Source: Candidatus Methylomirabilota bacterium (GTDB lineage: Bacteria > Methylomirabilota > Methylomirabilia > Methylomirabilales > Methylomirabilaceae). Taken from it: 5,190 bases of DNA. The notes beneath the pieces are model-generated. The model ran no database searches. It saw only the letters and a list, made by a program, of their open reading frames with translations, and had not been told where the DNA came from. The stretch is taken from positions 1-5,190 of the forward strand of contig JACQEV010000102.1 of NCBI GenBank assembly GCA_016200385.1, written 5' to 3'. Below are positions 1 to 5,190 of this stretch, in pieces. Both the position numbers and the translations under genes were made by a program. Numbering within the stretch: position 1 is the stretch's first letter; the number at the start of each line of letters is the position of its first letter.

Positions 1-842
1 AGCAGGGCGAGAGATCCGATGAAGCCCCATTGCTCCGCAAAACCGGCGAAGACGAAATCGGTGTGGTTCGCCGGCAGGAAGTTGAGTTGGCTCTGCGTGG
101 CCGCCATCCATCCCTTCCCCACCAATCCACCTGATCCGACAGCGATCTTGGATTGGGCGACGTGATAGCCGGCGCCCATCGGGTCCAGGCTGGGATCGAA
201 GAAGACGAGGAATCGATTCCTCTGGTAGTCGTGTAGGAAGCTCCAGAGGAGGGGGGCGATGGCCGATGCGGCTACGGCGAGATAGATGAAATAGCGGATT
301 TTGAGCCCCATCAGCACCAAGATGCTGATGGAGGTTGCCAGGAGAACGATTGCGGTGCCAAGATCGGGTTGCCGCAAAACCAGGGCAGCCGGCAAGAGCG
401 TCAGAATGATCGGAAGGACGAAGATCCAGGGGGCTTCCAGATCCTCCTTATGATCCTCAAAATAGCGGGCGAGCAGGATAATCAGCGCCAGTTTCATGAA
501 TTCCGAGGGCTGAAACGCGAACGGTCCGATGCTGAGCCAGCGTTGAGCGCCGAAGCCGGATCTGCCGATCAGAGCGACCAGGAGTAGGCAGGCTAGGATC
601 GCGGCATAGAGTTGGTAGGCAAGGCGTGCGATCGTTCGGTAATGCAGGCTGCAGAGCAGGAACATGGCGCCCACTCCGATCAGCCCCCAGATCGTCTGCT
701 TGAAATAGAGCGACCTGCGGAGGATGGAGGAATACTGCCCGGTCGTGCTGTAAATGACCACCGCGCTCAAGGACGCCAACAGGGCAGCGGAGGCGGCCAA
801 TCGCCAGCTAAAGGCGGACAGGACGCGTCTGTCGATCAACAC
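1..842 (-). CDS. rodA: RodA, SEDS-family peptidoglycan glycosyltransferase (partial, C-terminus beyond window)
   Basis: RodA (MrdB) is the multi-pass inner-membrane enzyme that polymerises lipid II into glycan strands for side-wall growth, working with the transpeptidase PBP2. I translated this frame by hand: 280 codons are open from GTG 842 to the window edge, against roughly 370 residues for the family, so about a quarter is missing. Hallmarks are FQPSEFMKL (residues 110-118), RQPDLGTAI (157-165), DPMGAGYHVAQSKIAVGSGG (220-239) and LPANHTDFVF (256-265). D262 in HTDF corresponds to the Asp known to be essential in RodA. Hydrophobic segments lie at about 12-30, 51-66, 75-92, 139-155, 163-180 and 184-202. 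It starts 16 bases after the mrdA stop. GTG 842 is preferred because GGAAAGG (857-851) sits 8 bases upstream. TTG 839 is a real alternative, giving an N-terminus MIDRRVL of the kind common in RodA. The ATG at 859 is out of frame. No frameshift or missing motif is seen in the visible part. Confidence 0.95.
   Translation of the reverse strand, partial: MLIDRRVLSAFSWRLAASAALLASLSAVVIYSTTGQYSSILRRSLYFKQTIWGLIGVGAMFLLCSLHYRTIARLAYQLYAAILACLLLVALIGRSGFGAQRWLSIGPFAFQPSEFMKLALIILLARYFEDHKEDLEAPWIFVLPIILTLLPAALVLRQPDLGTAIVLLATSISILVLMGLKIRYFIYLAVAASAIAPLLWSFLHDYQRNRFLVFFDPSLDPMGAGYHVAQSKIAVGSGGLVGKGWMAATQSQLNFLPANHTDFVFAGFAEQWGFIGSLAL
308..331 (-). repeat. Perfect 9-bp inverted repeat (hairpin) inside rodA
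   Basis: CCATCAGCA (308-316) and TGCTGATGG (323-331) are exact reverse complements around a 6-base loop, so the rodA mRNA could fold a 9-bp stem here. It falls in the codons for the hydrophobic segment SISILVLMG of RodA. No T-run follows it in the direction of transcription, so it is not an intrinsic terminator. It may be a chance result of codon choice. Confidence 0.5.
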
Positions 843-850
843 AGGACGGG

Positions 851-857
851 CCTTTCC
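851..857 (-). promoter_or_regulatory. Ribosome binding site deciding the rodA start
   Basis: GGAAAGG on the minus strand lies 8 bases before GTG 842 and 11 bases before TTG 839. No in-frame ATG exists between the mrdA stop and these codons, so this site is the main reason to start rodA at GTG 842. A second purine-rich run (about 872-864) lies further upstream, inside the end of mrdA. Confidence 0.6.
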
Positions 858-858
858 A

Positions 859-2700
859 TCAGTCCCCCTCCGCCGGTTCTGGTTCCACCGACTGAGCCAT
901 CCTTGGCTCCTTCGGCAGCTTGAACCACGCCTCCAAGACGCTCTTTGCGATCGGTGCGGCCACCGAGCCGCCGAACCCCGCATGCTCAGCCAACACGACC
1001 ACGGCGATCTGGGGATCGTCCGCTGGAGCAAAGGCCACGAACCAGGCGTGGTCCCGATGATCCCCCCTCAGCGGGCCGCTGTTCCGGACCACCTGCGCGG
1101 TCCCCGACTTTCCGGCGACGGCTAGCCCGGGGATTCTGGCGCGGCCCCCGGTTCCCTCACTCACCACCGCCTGCATCCCCTCCCGGACGATAGCCAGATT
1201 GTCGGGGTCGATGTTCACCTTTCGGACGATCTCCGGACCGTATTCCTCGATCAATTCGCGATCCAACGTCTCGACTCTTCGCACCACCCAGGGCCGGTAG
1301 ATGGTCCCCCCGTTCGCGATGGCGGAGACCATCATCAGCACCTGCATCGGCGTCACGGTGATCATCCCCTGTCCGATACCAGCCATGACGGTGTTGCCGG
1401 GATACCATCCGCCGGGCCCTTTTGTGCGAGCCTCCGCGGAAGGGATGACCCCTTTGGCCTCATCGCCTAGCCCGATCCCTGGGGGCGCACCAAGCCCTAG
1501 TTCCAGCGCAACGCGGGTGATCTCCTCGATCCCTGTTTTGAGGGCGGTGTTGTAAAAGTAGATGTTGCAGGAGTTGGCGATCCCCTGTCGGAGATTCAGG
1601 GTTCCGTGGCCGCCCTTCTTCCAATCATGGAAGAGGTGGGAGCCGAGACTGAACGAGCCATTGCAGGAGAATTTCGTGTCGGGGCCGATGGCGCCCTTCT
1701 CGAGGGCGGCAAGCGTGGTCACCAGCTTGAAGATCGAGCCGGGTGCGTACTGGCCCTGGAGTCCCCTGTTCTGCATGGGATGCTTGGGGTCTGACGCGAG
1801 CATCCGCCATTGCTCCGGGGTCATGCGCTGGGAGAACTGGTTCGGGTCATATGAGGGCTTGCTGACCATGGCGAGGATCTCACCGCTGGATGGGTTGATG
1901 GCGACGAGCGCCCCGCTTCTGCTTCGGAACGACTCTTCTGCGATCCCTTGGAGCCGGCTGTCGAGGGTGAGGTACAGGTTGAAACCAGACCGCGGCTCGA
2001 CCCGCTGGACCAGCCGGATCACTTTGCCGCGGGCGTCCACCTCGATCTGTTCCCCACCGTCGATGCCCCGTATGAACGCGTCATACCGCCGCTCGATTCC
2101 CGCCTGTCCCATCGTCTCGCCCGGTCGGAAGTCTCGAAACTCCCTGGATTCCAGCTGCGCATGGCTCACCTCGGTGACGTAGCCGAGCAGGGTGGCGGCC
2201 GCACCACCCGTTGGATAGGCTCTCACCGGCCTGACTCGGAGGCCTACTCCGGGAAGATCGATTTTCTGCTCTTCGATGGCCATCACGGTTTGCTCATCAA
2301 TTCCTTTGCGCAGCAGCGCCGGCTGCGCCGGCAGAGCCTGCCTCTGAGAGAGGCGTTGCGCCAACTCTTCCGGTGACACCTTGAGGATCTCGGCGAGGCG
2401 GTGTGTGGTCTCCTTGATATCCGGTATGTCCTCCGGAGTCGCATAGAGGTCGAAAGACGCTCGGTTCTCCACCATAAGCTTCCCGTTCCGATCCAGAATG
2501 AGCCCTCGAGGGGCCTCGACCGGCCGGATGCGCAGGCGGTTATTGATCGACAGTAGGAGCAAACGTTCGCCTTCCAGGATCTGCAGGCCCCAGAGGCGGA
2601 GCAGCAGGATCAGGATTCCCCCGGAGATCAGGAAGGCCGCAATCTTGATCCGTTTCTGGAAAGGGGCGAACAGATTGGGGACCTCACGGTCCGCGTTCAT
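859..2700 (-). CDS. mrdA: Penicillin-binding protein 2 (class B PBP, elongasome D,D-transpeptidase)
   Basis: PBP2 cross-links the peptide stems of new peptidoglycan during side-wall elongation. It is anchored in the inner membrane with its catalytic domain in the periplasm, and acts with RodA. At 613 residues it has the usual family length. Order: short cytoplasmic N-terminus; one membrane segment (about 18-40); non-catalytic pedestal domain, entered by APRGLILDRNG (63-73) and including GQAGIERRYD (198-207); then the transpeptidase domain from about 245. The three active-site motifs are intact: S322-I-F-K325 with the nucleophilic serine, S377-C-N379, and K531-S-G-T534. HAWFVAFAP (551-559) is also typical. 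A KTG at 388-390 is not the catalytic motif. The tail is proline- and acid-rich (EPEPAEGD). ATG 2700 has GAAGG (2713-2709) 8 bases upstream and overlaps the mreD stop by 4 bases (ATGA), which suggests translational coupling. FtsI/PBP3 is the main alternative, but the mre and rodA neighbours and the sequence point to PBP2. Confidence 0.97.
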   Translation of the reverse strand: MNADREVPNLFAPFQKRIKIAAFLISGGILILLLRLWGLQILEGERLLLLSINNRLRIRPVEAPRGLILDRNGKLMVENRASFDLYATPEDIPDIKETTHRLAEILKVSPEELAQRLSQRQALPAQPALLRKGIDEQTVMAIEEQKIDLPGVGLRVRPVRAYPTGGAAATLLGYVTEVSHAQLESREFRDFRPGETMGQAGIERRYDAFIRGIDGGEQIEVDARGKVIRLVQRVEPRSGFNLYLTLDSRLQGIAEESFRSRSGALVAINPSSGEILAMVSKPSYDPNQFSQRMTPEQWRMLASDPKHPMQNRGLQGQYAPGSIFKLVTTLAALEKGAIGPDTKFSCNGSFSLGSHLFHDWKKGGHGTLNLRQGIANSCNIYFYNTALKTGIEEITRVALELGLGAPPGIGLGDEAKGVIPSAEARTKGPGGWYPGNTVMAGIGQGMITVTPMQVLMMVSAIANGGTIYRPWVVRRVETLDRELIEEYGPEIVRKVNIDPDNLAIVREGMQAVVSEGTGGRARIPGLAVAGKSGTAQVVRNSGPLRGDHRDHAWFVAFAPADDPQIAVVVLAEHAGFGGSVAAPIAKSVLEAWFKLPKEPRMAQSVEPEPAEGD

Positions 2701-3179
2701 CGGCCAAGCCTTCTGAGGGCCTTCGGCTTCGGCATGGCGAGGAACCCGGCTCCCAGGATCGTGGTGTAGATGGTTCCTGGCAGCACGGTCCAGAGAAGCG
2801 TGGAGGTCCAGGGACGAGAAACCTGGAAGAAGCGGAGGACAAGGAGGGTCGTGAGGCCGGAGACCAGCCCCGCGAGGAAGAGCAGCCCGAGTCGCCCTGT
2901 CAACTCGGCCGTCCTCACCTGTCGGCTCATCTGACTCACCAGGAAGCCGATCAGGCTCAATGTGAATGCGTTCAGGCCAAGGGGTGCGCCGGAGAGGGAG
3001 TCTTGGTACAGTCCGACGAGGAAGCCCACGACCGTCGCCACCTCTGGCCCTGCGGAGAGGCTCAGCCCGAAGGTGAGCACAAGAAAGAGATCCGGCCGGA
3101 TGCCGCCGATGGCCAAGCGAGGGACGACCGCCGATTGGAGCAGGCAGACACCGAGGAGCGCAAGCAGGAAGGCGATCAC
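2697..3179 (-). CDS. mreD: MreD, rod shape-determining inner-membrane protein
   Basis: MreD is a small integral membrane partner of MreC, PBP2 and RodA that helps set elongasome activity; its biochemistry is poorly defined. From GTG 3179 it has 160 residues, normal for the family, with about six hydrophobic segments (about 2-20, 29-44, 46-60, 67-84, 96-117 and 127-148). The family signature GFLVGLYQDSLSGAPLGLNA is at 52-71, and IRPDLFLVL (27-35) is also typical. It ends in a basic tail (KPKALRRLGR). GTG 3179 is chosen because GGGGAG (3193-3188) lies 8 bases upstream, the codon overlaps the mreC stop by 4 bases (GTGA), and the protein then begins directly at its first membrane helix. ATG 3203 would add 8 residues (168 aa) and overlap mreC by 28 bases, but has no recognisable ribosome binding site. 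The gene ends in a 4-base overlap with mrdA. Identity rests on signature, topology and position, as MreD sequences are poorly conserved. Confidence 0.93.
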   Translation of the reverse strand: MIAFLLALLGVCLLQSAVVPRLAIGGIRPDLFLVLTFGLSLSAGPEVATVVGFLVGLYQDSLSGAPLGLNAFTLSLIGFLVSQMSRQVRTAELTGRLGLLFLAGLVSGLTTLLVLRFFQVSRPWTSTLLWTVLPGTIYTTILGAGFLAMPKPKALRRLGR

Positions 3180-4039
3180 GGCAGGCGCTCCCCGCTCCCC
3201 CATGGCAAGTCGTTCGCGGGCGACTGCCTCAGGACCAACACTTCCTCCAGACGGGAGAAGTCAGTAAGCGGCTGGACCCAGGTCTCTTGGAACAGGGCCC
3301 CGTTGGTAGGTCGGCTCGACCTGAGGACTCGGCCCAGAGGGATGCCTTTAGGAAAGACGCCGCCCATCCCCGATGTGACGACACGGTCTCCTATCACCAC
3401 GTCGGCCATCAAGGGAAGGTACTTGATCTGGACGGTGCCCTCCTGGTTGCCCGCCGCGATCCCGGCGACGCGGCTTCGTTGGATGAGAACACCGACGGTG
3501 CTCTCCGGGTCGGTGATGAGCTGCACCCGGGCTGCAAGGGCTGTCACATCGACCACCCGCCCTACCAACCCTTCGGCGGTCACGACCGTCATGTGGCGCT
3601 GGATCCCTTCATTGCCCCCCCTGTCGATGAGAATCGTCCTGAACCAATTTGTGGCATCCTTTCCAATGACCTTGGCGCTGACTGCCTCTGATCCCACCCG
3701 ATTCCTCAACTCCAGGAGGCCGATCAGGCGATAGTTTTCTAGTGCCGTCTCTCGCAGCTCTCCAACCTGTGTGCGGAGCTGTCGGGTCTCCTCCTTCAAA
3801 AGTTGGTTATCCAGGCGGACCCGGCGGAGGTCGATATATTCGTTCCAGAGGGTGACGGTTGCGGCCTTGCCTACCGCAGCTATACGGAGGAATGGGGAAA
3901 CAGACGTCAGGAGGATATGTTTGGTAAGGTCAGCCAGGGCGCTCTGGCTGCGCACCTGCAGCGTCATGAGCACGAAGGACAGGAGCAGGGTACTTGAGAG
4001 GATCAGCCCCCGCCGATATCGGAGCAGCAGCCGAGTCAT
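3176..4039 (-). CDS. mreC: MreC, rod shape-determining periplasmic scaffold protein
   Basis: MreC is a bitopic inner-membrane protein whose periplasmic part binds PBP2 and, in known systems, promotes the active state of the PBP2-RodA synthase while connecting to MreB and MreD. It has 287 residues, within the family range. A short basic cytoplasmic end (RYRR, 7-10) precedes one membrane segment (about 11-28). A charged helical stretch at about 65-115 is the expected coiled coil used for dimerisation. The beta-rich MreC core then runs from about 117 to 272, with GLVGRVVDV (157-165), TSGMGGVFPKGIPLGRV (222-238) and FSRLEEVLVL (261-270). The last 17 residues are a low-complexity tail whose codons also carry the mreD ribosome binding site. 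ATG 4039 is the only plausible start: no ATG, GTG or TTG occurs in the nearby upstream part of this frame. Its ribosome binding site is weak (GAG at 4048-4046). It follows mreB after 89 bases. Confidence 0.97.
   Translation of the reverse strand: MTRLLLRYRRGLILSSTLLLSFVLMTLQVRSQSALADLTKHILLTSVSPFLRIAAVGKAATVTLWNEYIDLRRVRLDNQLLKEETRQLRTQVGELRETALENYRLIGLLELRNRVGSEAVSAKVIGKDATNWFRTILIDRGGNEGIQRHMTVVTAEGLVGRVVDVTALAARVQLITDPESTVGVLIQRSRVAGIAAGNQEGTVQIKYLPLMADVVIGDRVVTSGMGGVFPKGIPLGRVLRSSRPTNGALFQETWVQPLTDFSRLEEVLVLRQSPANDLPWGSGERLP
3188..3193 (-). promoter_or_regulatory. Ribosome binding site favouring the GTG start of mreD
   Basis: GGGGAG on the minus strand, 8 bases before GTG 3179, lies inside the last codons of mreC. 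The competing ATG 3203 is preceded by ACTTGCC, which has no Shine-Dalgarno character. A ribosome finishing mreC would therefore be well placed to restart at the GTGA junction. Confidence 0.55.
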
Positions 4040-4128
4040 GCCCGTCTCAAATGTGCACTTGCTCTCAGGAAGAGGTGGAGTCCTTGCCCCCTGGGCCGGA
4101 AGATCGGCCGGCCTTCAGGCGGACCCCG
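4040..4128 (-). other. mreB-mreC intercistronic region with GC-rich inverted repeat
   Basis: This 89-base stretch is the longest non-coding part of the window; the genes downstream overlap or nearly touch. It contains GGCCGG (4094-4099) and CCGGCC (4108-4113), an exact 6-bp GC-only inverted repeat with an 8-base loop, extendable by one G-T pair. The right arm is also part of an 8-base palindrome GGCCGGCC (4106-4113). No T-run follows the stem on the transcribed strand, so a standard intrinsic terminator is unlikely. It could be an mRNA stability element protecting the mreB 3' end, a weak attenuator, or chance in GC-rich DNA. I saw no convincing promoter here. Confidence 0.4.

Positions 4129-5190
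<1,062 letters not shown>

Noticed and set aside
857..859. ATG overlapping the mrdA stop as the rodA start
   Set aside because: It is in a different frame from RodA and meets a stop after seven codons, so it cannot start rodA without a frameshift or indel. It is kept only as a possible reinitiation site.
369..923. Short plus-strand frames opposite rodA and the end of mrdA
   Set aside because: They overlap rodA codons that show clear SEDS motifs on the other strand, and their products are highly charged shadow-like sequences.
1531..1539. KTG tripeptide at PBP2 residues 388-390 as the catalytic third motif
   Set aside because: It comes only 11 residues after SCN. The correct third motif is KSGT at 531-534, at the usual distance and followed by the typical HAWF segment.
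1562..2182. A 206-codon open frame on the plus strand
   Set aside because: It lies wholly antisense to the conserved mrdA transpeptidase and pedestal regions. Its translation is rich in Arg, Ser and Pro with no recognisable motif, typical of a shadow frame in GC-rich DNA.
2316..2333. Tandem copies of GCGCCGGC within mrdA
   Set aside because: They encode Leu-Pro-Ala-Gln-Pro-Ala in the pedestal domain and are explained by GC-rich codons for similar residues. There are only two copies, with no sign of an expandable repeat.
3003..3734. A 243-codon open frame on the plus strand
   Set aside because: It is antisense to mreC and mreD, both well supported by family signatures. Its product is low-complexity and lacks domain features.
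4094..4113. Intrinsic terminator after mreB
   Set aside because: The stem is GC-rich, but no T-run follows on the transcribed strand, and mreC continues in the same direction.

Overview
The window is one uninterrupted stretch of the bacterial cell-shape (elongasome, Rod complex) locus. Every gene lies on the minus strand, so transcription runs from high to low coordinates: mreB (5157-4129), mreC (4039-3176), mreD (about 3179-2697), mrdA/pbp2 (2700-859) and rodA/mrdB (842 to beyond position 1). The coding DNA is GC-rich, and the other strand carries several long open frames that are only shadows of these genes. The proteins and gene order fit a rod-shaped, peptidoglycan-making, GC-rich bacterium, most likely a Gram-negative or other diderm lineage (for example deltaproteobacterial, NC10/Methylomirabilota-like or Nitrospirota-like). 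That placement is impression only and was not tested by phylogeny.

Layout. Positions 5158-5190 hold an AT-rich leader (8 G/C in 33 bases) with a strong ribosome binding site for mreB. An 89-base gap (4040-4128) with a GC-rich inverted repeat separates mreB from mreC. From mreC on the genes are packed tightly. mreC and mreD overlap by 4 bases (GTGA) if mreD uses the GTG at 3179, or by 28 bases if it uses the ATG at 3203. mreD and mrdA overlap by 4 bases (ATGA). mrdA and rodA are 16 bases apart. rodA is cut by the window edge after 280 codons and has no ATG in a usable place, so it probably starts at GTG 842. There is no gene-free stretch longer than 89 bases.

How the genes work together. MreB forms membrane-bound actin-like filaments that orient synthesis along the cylinder wall. 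MreC and MreD are membrane partners that link the filaments to, and modulate, the synthase. RodA is the SEDS-family glycosyltransferase that polymerises lipid II into glycan strands, and PBP2 is its partner transpeptidase that cross-links them. Overlapping and closely spaced genes suggest translational coupling and balanced output of MreC, MreD, PBP2 and RodA. The larger gap after mreB could allow MreB, needed in greater amount, to be set separately.

I found no mobile element, CRISPR array, RNA gene or accessory system, and no evidence of an undescribed system. What is worth a second look is at the fine scale: the start-codon arrangements of rodA and mreD, the mreB-mreC intercistronic structure, and a perfect hairpin inside rodA.
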